Assembly: GCA_018896215.1 (NCBI GenBank)
Contig: JAHINB010000011.1
Location: 1-41,456 of the forward strand
DNA length: 41,456 nt
DNA from: Patescibacteria group bacterium
GTDB lineage: Bacteria > Patescibacteriota > WWE3 > 0-14-0-20-40-13
Direction of reading: 5' to 3'
Part shown: piece after piece, positions 33,683 to 40,277 of the stretch
Layout: each line of letters begins with the position of its first letter
How positions within the stretch are numbered: position 1 is the stretch's first letter
Program-made: the position numbers and the translations under genes
Notes under the pieces: generated by a model
Databases searched by the model: none
Seen by the model: the letters and a program-made list of their open reading frames with translations, nothing else
What the model was told of the DNA's origin: nothing

Positions 33683-34324
33683 AGAGTTGTTTTGAGACAG
33701 CCCCAAAAGAAAAGCCTTTATAGCATTAGCACTTGGAAAATACCCTACAGTTGCCATTTTAGCAAGCACTAAAGAAACTAAGTTTGGCGCGGTATTTTCT
33801 ACAATATTTGTTGTTCCATATCTTTCGTTTGCCGAGTTGTTGTCAAAATTTATTAAAGGCGATTTTTTAAAAGCCTCTTCATTATTGGTGTAAATTTCTC
33901 CAAGATTGGTTAATTTTTGCGCGCCAAGAATTATAAATAAATCGTAAGCCGGTCCTGTAAAATCGTAACCAATTTTAGAAAGATCAAAATCTTTTTCTAT
34001 TGGGGTGACGGTAAGTTTAAAAACTCCGTCTTCGGCTTTATAACTTACCTTTTCTATAGGAGTGTTGTTGTAGTCTAGGCTTACTGTAAGGGAGTATTCG
34101 CCAAAAGATTTTTGAATCTTGGCGTATTGGTTAAATTCTTTAACAATTTCCTCGTTGCCACAGTATAAAACGCTAACCTCTTTGCCTCGGTCGGTAAGCA
34201 AGCTGGCTAATCCAGAAGCTGCGGCAATTGTGTCGGTACTCAATTTTTCTGGCACGCAAAGAGCCACTTTTTGGGATTCAGTGATTAAATTTAGAAGCTG
34301 TTTTTTATCATCATTTATTTCCAT
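33662..34324 (-). CDS. DHH phosphoesterase-like protein with altered catalytic motif
   Basis: This 220-residue protein has the layout of the DHH/NrnA N-terminal domain: an opening helix, ALCVPEKLSTDTIAAASGLASLLTDRGKEVSVLY (in place of the GDGDALGSxLAL motif), and later INFDNNSANERYGTTNIVENTAPNLVSLVLAKM, matching the DHHxxNxxFG region. The DHH triad itself reads DNN, and the first Asp-rich motif is also degraded, so the metal site is probably lost. It may be a binding protein or a regulatory pseudoenzyme. The promoter is TTGACA, 18-nt spacer and TACAAT, and the leader of about 23 nt can form a small CTATC/GATAG hairpin. It differs from the leaderless neighbours. Confidence 0.65.
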   Translation of the reverse strand: MEINDDKKQLLNLITESQKVALCVPEKLSTDTIAAASGLASLLTDRGKEVSVLYCGNEEIVKEFNQYAKIQKSFGEYSLTVSLDYNNTPIEKVSYKAEDGVFKLTVTPIEKDFDLSKIGYDFTGPAYDLFIILGAQKLTNLGEIYTNNEEAFKKSPLINFDNNSANERYGTTNIVENTAPNLVSLVLAKMATVGYFPSANAIKAFLLGLSQNNSLTEAPL

Positions 34325-34353
34325 AAGTTAGCTATCTGTACGATAGGCGGGTT

Positions 34354-34383
34354 ATTGTAGCAAATAGAAAGGGGAGCTGTCAA
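34354..34383 (-). promoter_or_regulatory. Promoter of the DHH-like gene
   Basis: TTGACA (34383-34378), 18-nt spacer, TACAAT (34359-34354). The ATG lies 35 nt after the -10 begins, so this transcript should have a leader of about 23 nt. The leader contains CTATC-N5-GATAG. Confidence 0.6.
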
Positions 34384-34393
34384 TGAGTCTGTC

Positions 34394-34804
34394 CTATAGT
34401 AGGGGGTTCTCCTCTAAATACCTTAATAGCATTAATGCCGCGGCTTGACTGTGGATGCTATTGGAAGCTCCCTTACCTAAGGAGTATTCTTGGGCATCGT
34501 AGGTAGTATACCTTTCGTTAACCAGTTTGATTGGTATATTTAGGCGATTTGTTAAAAAGCGAACAAACTTTTTTACCTCTAGGCTTGTTGTGGTTTCTTG
34601 GTTTTCTTTATTTAAAGGGTTCCCAAATAGGATTGTGTCCACTTTATATTGTTTGGCGGTGATAATTATTTTGGCAGAGGCCCCTTCCCAACTAGAAACG
34701 CTTATTGAGGACAAAGGAATTACCGCTGGATTTTTGTTGTCATCCAGCGTGCCGTAAGCAAGGCCAATGGTCTTTGTTCCGTAATCGCACGCAAGAAGCC
34801 TCAT
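34394..34804 (-). CDS. ruvX: RuvX/YqgF family RNase H-fold nuclease
   Basis: This 136-residue protein has the YqgF fold: MRLLACDYGTKTIGLAYG (catalytic Asp at residue 7), LFGNPLNKENQ, VNERYTTYDAQEY (Glu) and the C-terminal HSQAAALMLLRYLE with the last acidic residue region. YqgF is proposed to process pre-16S rRNA ends or resolve Holliday junctions. It starts 2 nt after the upstream stop and ends the alaS operon. alaS and yqgF are neighbours in many Gram-positive bacteria, so this is conserved context with two genes placed between. Confidence 0.92.
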   Translation of the reverse strand: MRLLACDYGTKTIGLAYGTLDDNKNPAVIPLSSISVSSWEGASAKIIITAKQYKVDTILFGNPLNKENQETTTSLEVKKFVRFLTNRLNIPIKLVNERYTTYDAQEYSLGKGASNSIHSQAAALMLLRYLEENPLL

Positions 34805-34806
34805 AT

Positions 34807-36279
34807 TTATTTATGCCCAACCGTTAACTCTATCCTATTGGTTACATGCGGCATAGTTCTAGCAAAATTAGGTAGTGGTGGCCAAATTTCTATTTGATAA
34901 GAGGCAATTCCCGGTAAATTATCAAGGTAATCTTTTACCGCTGGTATGGGTTGTCCTGTTATCGCGTCCCGTGTTTTTTCGGTATCAAGTTTTGGAATAA
35001 TGAAGCTTTTTACCTTTACTTGCAGGTTCATTTTTTGAGTGCCTGCCGAGGCGCTGTAGTTTAAAAAGATACCATCGCTAATCTCCAATTGATTATCAGT
35101 TTCGTAAAGCGAGAATTTGTCGGGAATAGCTCCTTTTAAAATTGGAGCCACAATTTCTGTAAGATGGGACTTGGAGTAAACAGTCACGGTTGCTTTTACT
35201 GTTTGGTCCAAAACCAAAAGGTCGCTCTGCTCCCCAACTTTTTTGTCAAAGGTTTGTTCAATCGTAGCAATGGCAACCGCTCCGTCGGGAATTACTTGAT
35301 CGCCCACAAGCTTTTCGCGCAGGGCATCTGTGGCGCTACTCTTTATAGAGTTGTCCATTTGAGAAATTACCAAGTCGACATCTTCTTTAGAAACAGCTTT
35401 TGCCTCGTGGCTTTCACCTTTATCTATCCTCTCCTTGTCGTTTTGGACAAGGACGTTTTCTTTACTTTCTTCGTCAATTAAAAATATGCTGCCTTTGTCC
35501 TTGTTGTACTTTTCTCCAACTTCTTCGGCTTCTATGTCGGCTTCTTTTATCCCAAAAGTTTCGGTAATAACGGTGCCGGTTCCATCGGCTTTGGGAGTTT
35601 CGCTAACGGTCTTTTTGGGAACTTCCAGATCTTCGATAAGGGTGTATTTTATATTTTCGTCGCTTTCTAAAACCAAAATTGTTCCAGCGTCAAATGACTT
35701 GTCACCTGCAGTTTTGTTGGTTATGGTAACGGTGCCGCGAGCCTTTTCGCCAACTAAAATCTTTCCCGTTGTTTCTAGGGTTTTTCTTTCTGATTTGACA
35801 ACCGAGAGCTCTACGCCCGGAATGACTTTATTGGTAATATCCACACCGTTGGATGCGGGATCCACTGTAACTTCGATATTTTTTACCAATACTTCGGAAT
35901 TAAGCATAATGTTTACAGTTGCCTTGGGAACAAACCACCACAAAGCAAAAAGCGCCCCCAGACCTAAAGAAATAAAAACCAAGGGTATTAGAATTCTTAA
36001 GGAAAACTTAAGAGACCTTTCTTCTACACCCAAATCGTCTTTTACGGGTGCTGTGCCTTGCTCTGCTGGCGAGTGGGGCGTTTCATTTGTGGGAATGGTA
36101 TTTGATCCCAAGATTACGGTTTTGCGAAATTTTTTGGCAAATTCTACTAAAAACATTTGGTTGGTCTTATTGGTTAGCGCTACATTTGTTCCTACAAGAG
36201 ACACTGTTTCTTCGCGACAGTTGCGGATTTTTTCGGCTAGGGCAAAAAGCGAATCTTCGGGATTAATTGGTATTTCCAT
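34807..36279 (-). CDS. Single-pass membrane protein linked to PilM (baseplate-J-like layout)
   Basis: From the ATG at 36279 the protein is 490 residues. A cytoplasmic N-terminal region (1-95) is followed by one transmembrane helix (about 96-118), then a long extracytoplasmic beta-rich region. That region has GKILVGEKARGTVTITNKTAGDKSFDAGTIL and several Ile/Val/Thr repeats, like the barrel part of baseplate-J-type CPR proteins. The function is unknown. The start is fixed by a clear AGGAG 6-7 nt upstream; an in-frame start 12 codons earlier lacks one. It overlaps the pilM-like end by 17 nt, so the two proteins are probably made together and may interact. Confidence 0.78.
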   Translation of the reverse strand: MEIPINPEDSLFALAEKIRNCREETVSLVGTNVALTNKTNQMFLVEFAKKFRKTVILGSNTIPTNETPHSPAEQGTAPVKDDLGVEERSLKFSLRILIPLVFISLGLGALFALWWFVPKATVNIMLNSEVLVKNIEVTVDPASNGVDITNKVIPGVELSVVKSERKTLETTGKILVGEKARGTVTITNKTAGDKSFDAGTILVLESDENIKYTLIEDLEVPKKTVSETPKADGTGTVITETFGIKEADIEAEEVGEKYNKDKGSIFLIDEESKENVLVQNDKERIDKGESHEAKAVSKEDVDLVISQMDNSIKSSATDALREKLVGDQVIPDGAVAIATIEQTFDKKVGEQSDLLVLDQTVKATVTVYSKSHLTEIVAPILKGAIPDKFSLYETDNQLEISDGIFLNYSASAGTQKMNLQVKVKSFIIPKLDTEKTRDAITGQPIPAVKDYLDNLPGIASYQIEIWPPLPNFARTMPHVTNRIELTVGHK

Positions 36280-37489
36280 AAAGTGCTCCTTCCTTCCATA
36301 ACTCCAGGCCGGCAAGACCTAAGGACAGAGTTCCGGTTTCGCCCTTTAAACTTGGCTCCTCTGTGGCATTGGGAGTAAGATACCACAAGTCGGAGAGCTC
36401 GAGCTTAGTAATCACAGGCGCGCTTTTAAAAGCAATATTTTTCGACCAATCTTGAGTTGTTAAAAGATTTTGATATTCCGCAATATTGCTCCCTCCGCCG
36501 AGCAGATAGATATTTTCAGGAAAAATTTTTACTCCTTCAAATTGCAAAAATAGGGATTCTAAACCAGTTATCCAAACATCTATTGAATTATGCAAAGCGC
36601 CTTTAACTTTGTTGTAAGATTCGGGATCCAGTTTTTGATCTTTGTACATCTCCAGTATCTTCCCCGATTCTGCTGGAGAGATTCCCAAGACTTCACAAAT
36701 TTTTTCTCTACCATCTTCGGTGCCTAAATTTACGGCAAGATTAGCATAAATTCCTCCGCCAAACACTACTGCCACATTGGTTACTTTGGCTCCAATATCA
36801 ACAATGGTACCGTTAAAGTCAAGATTTTTTAAAGTTAGAGACTTAGTTATGGTGTACAAAGAGGAGGTAACAGCAGAAAGGTGGCATCCTAAAATTTGAG
36901 CCAGGCGTTTGGCTTTTTTTATTTCCTCTTCGGGAGCAAAAGCGCAAAACAAGGAGGCTTCTATTTTTTCTCCTTGATATTTTAGCGGGTTTAAAACTTT
37001 GGAGCCGTCAATAGTTGTGGCAACAAAGGAAGTGTTTAAAAGGTCAATTTTGGCTTCGGCATTTTTGTAAAGTTCTCCGTACCTTTTTGCCGATTCAATG
37101 TAAGCGGACTTGGTAATTTTTGCGGTAATTTCGGCTATCTCGGATTCTTTTATTGGAGATTGTGGCTTTGCTCGGGTAATTTTTGCCGTGGTAGTGCACA
37201 AAATAGCTTTTTCCGAGGGAATAGCGTACACCAAATCGGCAATGCGTTCGCCCAGCGCGCTTCGGGCTTTGTTGACAGCGCCAATTGTGGCTTCTTCTAA
37301 TGCCTTTAATCCGTCTCCGACTCTTATTTCTTTGCCAAAACCCTCAACCTTAATTTTGTTGCTAGCGTCTATACTAAAGCAGGCCGACTTAACAACTCTT
37401 GATCCAGTGTCCAAAACCAAAAATCGTTTCTCTTGCGAGTCTTCTTTTTTAAGAAGGGCTAATTGTAAAAGTTTGGGCAGTTTAATCAT
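36263..37489 (-). CDS. PilM/FtsA-like actin-fold ATPase
   Basis: This 408-residue protein has the ASKHA fold of PilM and FtsA. It has phosphate-1 loop FLVLDTGSRVVKSACFS (about 23-39), a SHS2-like insertion, phosphate-2 TIVDIGAKVTNVAVV (about 229-243) and the adenosine motif IYLLGGGSNIAEYQ. PilM couples the cytoplasmic motor of type IV pili to PilN/O in the membrane. The following gene encodes an anchored protein where pilN would be, so a surface-appendage or envelope role is likely. No pilB, pilC or pilin gene is in the window. It begins 5 nt after the alaS stop. Confidence 0.8.
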   Translation of the reverse strand: MIKLPKLLQLALLKKEDSQEKRFLVLDTGSRVVKSACFSIDASNKIKVEGFGKEIRVGDGLKALEEATIGAVNKARSALGERIADLVYAIPSEKAILCTTTAKITRAKPQSPIKESEIAEITAKITKSAYIESAKRYGELYKNAEAKIDLLNTSFVATTIDGSKVLNPLKYQGEKIEASLFCAFAPEEEIKKAKRLAQILGCHLSAVTSSLYTITKSLTLKNLDFNGTIVDIGAKVTNVAVVFGGGIYANLAVNLGTEDGREKICEVLGISPAESGKILEMYKDQKLDPESYNKVKGALHNSIDVWITGLESLFLQFEGVKIFPENIYLLGGGSNIAEYQNLLTTQDWSKNIAFKSAPVITKLELSDLWYLTPNATEEPSLKGETGTLSLGLAGLELWKEGALYGNTN

Positions 37490-37494
37490 TGTGT

Positions 37495-39264
37495 CTATGA
37501 TAACACAGCCTTAATTCTCCTAACACCAGATCCTGCCGACTCCTCTTTGATAATTTCAAACTTTCCCAGCTCCCTGGTGTTTTTAACATGGGGCCCCCCA
37601 CAAACCTCGCAAGAAAAACCATGGATAGTATAAATTTTAACCTGCTCGCCGTATTTTTCGGCAAAAAAGGCCACTGCTCCCATTTGGCGAGCTTCGTCTA
37701 AAGTTTTGGTAATCACGGTTACAGGAAGTTCATCCGCTATGGCTTGGTTGACTAACTTTTCTACTTCGGCAATTTCGTCTGCGGTAAGCTTTCTTGTAAA
37801 AGAAAAATCAAAACGCAATCTTTCGGGTGTGATATTAGAGCCTTTTTGACCCACAGTATCCCCTAAAACTTTTCTTAAAGCGCCGTGCAAAAGATGAGTT
37901 GCCGTATGATAAGCGGTTTCTTTTTGCGAATCACCGGCAAGCCCCCCTTCAAACATACCTTGAGATGCGGTTTGCGAGCTAATTTTGTGGGCATGATAGA
38001 GCTTTAGATATTCATTAAGATTGGCTCTAAGGTTATTTTCTTTGGCCAGCTCTTGCGTTAATTCTGCGGGAAATCCATAACTTTGATAAAGATCAAAAAT
38101 GTCTCGACCTGATAGGATTTGGTCTTTTTGTACTCTGGGAAGTATTTTCGCAAAATATTTAGTTCCAGCTTTTAGCGCGACAGTAAACTTTTTTTGCTCG
38201 ATTTCTAAAAGGTTTTGAATTAAAGCGGTGTTTTCCAATTGGGGGTATTCGGCTTTATACTGATGGCACCACAAATTAACCAGAGGATTAATAACCTTTC
38301 CTTCTACCCCCAAAAGCATTTCCTGTCTCATGGCTCGTCTGATAACTCTTTTCACGATGTAGCCTTGCGCCACATTTGTAGGGATAATTTCTTCCGCAAG
38401 AAAAAAGGCAATCGAGCGGGTATGGTCTAAAAGAATTCTTAAGGGTTTTAGGTTCTTTTCTTGAGCATATTCTTTTTGGGTAAGTTTCTCTAAAAGTTCT
38501 CGCGCCGGAGTCCAGTGTTCGGCTAGGTAGTTGTCGTCTTTTCCCTCTAACATGGTGCTGGTGCGGTCCACCCCAATGCCTACATCAACATTTTTTTGTT
38601 TTAAGGGAATAAGCTTGCCTTCTTTGGTTTGGTTAAATTCCATAAAAACATTGTTCCAGACTTCAAAATATTTGCCACATTTGCAGGAAGGTGAGCAATT
38701 TGGCGAGCAGGCCGGTTTTCCGGTGTCAACAAAAACCTCGCTGTCGGGACCACAGGGACCAGAGTTTCCGGCTAGCCACCAGTTTTCGGTTTCGTCAAAA
38801 GCATAAATTTGCTTTTCGGCAATTCCCATTTTAAGCCAAGCTTGTTTTGAGACCTCATCAAAAGGAGCGTTTTTATTGCCCGCAAAAATTGTAACCGCAA
38901 GTTTTTGGGGATCAAGGTTAATTTCTTTGGTTAAAAAGTTGTAGCAAATCTCAATCGCGGTTTCTTTAAAATAGTCGCCTAGTGACCAGTGACCCAGCAT
39001 TTCAAAAAAAGTGTGGTAAAAGGGGTTGCCGACCGAATCAATATCCTCGGTGCGGACGCATTTTTGAATGTTGCAAAGTCGCTTTCCCGCGGGATGGGGC
39101 TCTCCGAGTAAATAAGGAACTAAAGGAAACATTCCCGAGTTAACAAAAAGCAACGAGGGGTTGTTTTCGGGAACTAATGGGTAGGATGGAATTTGCACAT
39201 GCCCCAGGCTTTTAAGGTATGAAATATATTTTTCTTTAAGTTGCCTGGCGACAGTTTTTTGCAT
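37495..39264 (-). CDS. alaS: Alanine--tRNA ligase (short form)
   Basis: From the ATG at 39264 the enzyme is 589 residues, about 280 fewer than the common bacterial form. The class II core is complete (FVNSGMFPLVPYLLGE, QKCVRTEDIDSVG, THHTFFEMLGHWS-like FYHTFFEMLGHWS, and GVDRTSTMLEG). The editing domain is present with HTATHLLHGAL and CEVCGGPHV, which supply the His/Cys zinc ligands. The C-terminal C-Ala/oligomerisation domain is absent. The longer frame to 39291 is rejected because TATACT begins exactly 12 nt before the 39264 ATG. It leads an operon with pilM-like, the anchored protein and ruvX. Confidence 0.94.
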   Translation of the reverse strand: MQKTVARQLKEKYISYLKSLGHVQIPSYPLVPENNPSLLFVNSGMFPLVPYLLGEPHPAGKRLCNIQKCVRTEDIDSVGNPFYHTFFEMLGHWSLGDYFKETAIEICYNFLTKEINLDPQKLAVTIFAGNKNAPFDEVSKQAWLKMGIAEKQIYAFDETENWWLAGNSGPCGPDSEVFVDTGKPACSPNCSPSCKCGKYFEVWNNVFMEFNQTKEGKLIPLKQKNVDVGIGVDRTSTMLEGKDDNYLAEHWTPARELLEKLTQKEYAQEKNLKPLRILLDHTRSIAFFLAEEIIPTNVAQGYIVKRVIRRAMRQEMLLGVEGKVINPLVNLWCHQYKAEYPQLENTALIQNLLEIEQKKFTVALKAGTKYFAKILPRVQKDQILSGRDIFDLYQSYGFPAELTQELAKENNLRANLNEYLKLYHAHKISSQTASQGMFEGGLAGDSQKETAYHTATHLLHGALRKVLGDTVGQKGSNITPERLRFDFSFTRKLTADEIAEVEKLVNQAIADELPVTVITKTLDEARQMGAVAFFAEKYGEQVKIYTIHGFSCEVCGGPHVKNTRELGKFEIIKEESAGSGVRRIKAVLS

Positions 39265-39270
39265 GGCTAG

Positions 39271-39299
39271 AGTATACAATCCCCAACCCATTTTTGGAA
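39271..39299 (-). promoter_or_regulatory. alaS operon promoter
   Basis: TATACT (39276-39271) begins 12 nt before the alaS ATG. The -35 at 17-nt spacing is a weak TTCCAA (39299-39294). This geometry supports the shorter alaS start. Confidence 0.45.
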
Positions 39300-39446
39300 T
39301 ATTTAGTTTTTAAATCAAGAAGCCTCCTTTAAATCCCACAAAAAGCATTGACACCCGACTAAGAATTTTGCCCAAGCGTAAAAATAGAAAAGGCGTCAAA
39401 GAAAGATATCGAAAAATACGGTCTGCAAATAATTTCATTGGAATAG

Positions 39447-39471
39447 CTCTTCCACTTCCGAAGTGGAAGAG
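39447..39471. repeat. 11-bp perfect hairpin
   Basis: CTCTTCCACTT (39447-39457) pairs with AAGTGGAAGAG (39461-39471) around a CCG loop. The centre ACTTC-N-GAAGT resembles the palindrome at 25171-25189. Confidence 0.65.
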
Positions 39472-39538
39472 TTTGGGGTTGTTAATGCAACAAATTCCCG
39501 CCCAAAAAATATCCTCCAAACAACTTAACTCTTTCATT

Positions 39539-39591
39539 GGGGACTGCCCCCAATACAATAAAACATTAATACTTCATAGGGGTCAGTCCCC
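39539..39591. repeat. GGGGACTGACCCC-type repeat, copy 1
   Basis: An arm GGGGACTGCCCCC (39539-39551) and an arm GGGGTCAGTCCCC (39579-39591) pair with one mismatch across a 27-nt A-rich loop. A second, perfectly paired copy in the same orientation lies at 40217-40268. CAATACAA after the left arm and ACTTCATA before the right arm are shared. Confidence 0.7.
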
Positions 39592-39697
39592 TTTTCTAAA
39601 AATATATTTAAACATCTTTAAACAGTACCGTTGTTTAGACAATGGTACTAATAGTGAGATGCTGGTCTAACGCTCTAATTTAGGGAGTCTCCCTTTT

Positions 39698-39726
39698 AGG
39701 GTGACACCCTAAAAGGGTGTCACCCT
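39698..39726. repeat. 12-bp perfect hairpin GGGTGACACCC
   Basis: AGGGTGACACCC (39698-39709) pairs with GGGTGTCACCCT (39715-39726) around a TAAAA loop. Each arm is itself nearly palindromic. It lies downstream of the leftward membrane-protein gene and could end its transcript, but no T-run follows. Confidence 0.6.
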
Positions 39727-39775
39727 TAAACACCCTTAAACAAACCGTGGACTAGACTACGGTACTAAATGGGGG

Positions 39776-40204
39776 TTAGGTTGGTTTGAGGCTTAAAATA
39801 AGGGTTAAGAGGAGAAAGAAGCAGATGTTAAAAGAGATTAAGGATACCAACGAAATAAATAAAATGGGGTGGGAGCCAAAATGCAAATTGCCCTGCCATT
39901 TTTTCCCCAACTTTGATAGTGTAATAAGGGCGACCAGTTGACCTGTCGGTAAGCCTCCAAAAAGAGCCAACATTCCAGATTGTACTGCAAAAATCGCGAG
40001 ACCATAGCCGTCTGATGGGGGAAATATCCACTTCATTATGAAAAAATAGGCAAATGCGAAAGAGAAAGCTCCAATTATAGAAAAAGCAAAAAAGAGTACC
40101 CAACCCACAGAAAAAAGTTTCGCACTATAATCAAAATCTCTAAAGGTTCGCTCGGCTTGGCGTGTGAATCTTAGTTTTTGGCGTTTTTCATCGGCAATTC
40201 CCAT
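39776..40204 (-). CDS. Small multi-pass membrane protein of unknown function
   Basis: From the ATG at 40204 the protein is 142 residues. A charged N-terminus (GIADEKRQKLRFTRQAERTFRDFD) is followed by about four hydrophobic helices (roughly 30-55, 62-85, 90-100 and 118-140). I recognise no family. The longer frame starts with TTG inside the repeat at 40217-40268, so that start is rejected. No clear promoter or Shine-Dalgarno is visible. The gene is framed by two same-orientation copies of the GGGGACTGACCCC repeat, a layout that would allow loss by recombination or movement as a unit. Confidence 0.6.
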   Translation of the reverse strand: MGIADEKRQKLRFTRQAERTFRDFDYSAKLFSVGWVLFFAFSIIGAFSFAFAYFFIMKWIFPPSDGYGLAIFAVQSGMLALFGGLPTGQLVALITLSKLGKKWQGNLHFGSHPILFISLVSLISFNICFFLLLTLILSLKPT

Positions 40205-40216
40205 AAATGCATCATT

Positions 40217-40268
40217 GGGGACTGACCCCAATACAAAAAATCCAAAAACTTCATAGGGGTCAGTCCCC
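40217..40268. repeat. GGGGACTGACCCC-type repeat, copy 2
   Basis: GGGGACTGACCCC (40217-40229) pairs perfectly with GGGGTCAGTCCCC (40256-40268), 26-nt A-rich loop. It has the same orientation as the copy at 39539-39591. It lies between the membrane-protein gene and the lipase-like gene, both read leftward. Confidence 0.75.
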
Positions 40269-40277
40269 CCCTTGTTC

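Larger units (their letters stand above)
39292..39775. other. Hairpin-rich intergenic region without a supported gene
   Basis: This 484-bp gap holds at least five inverted repeats: 39447-39471 (11-bp stem), 39539-39591 (GGGGACTG-type element), 39624-39649 (11-bp stem AGTACCGTTGT), 39683-39693 (GGGAG-T-CTCCC) and 39698-39726 (12-bp stem). A shorter hairpin lies at 39744-39763. Short frames on both strands cross these repeats and have no promoter or ribosome site, so I call none. It looks like an accumulation site for REP-like sequences. Confidence 0.6.

Noticed and set aside
39368-39670. A 100-codon rightward frame
   Set aside because: It runs through two hairpin repeats, has no promoter at the local spacing, no ribosome site and no recognisable domain. 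A leftward frame (39310-39558) over the same DNA is equally unsupported.
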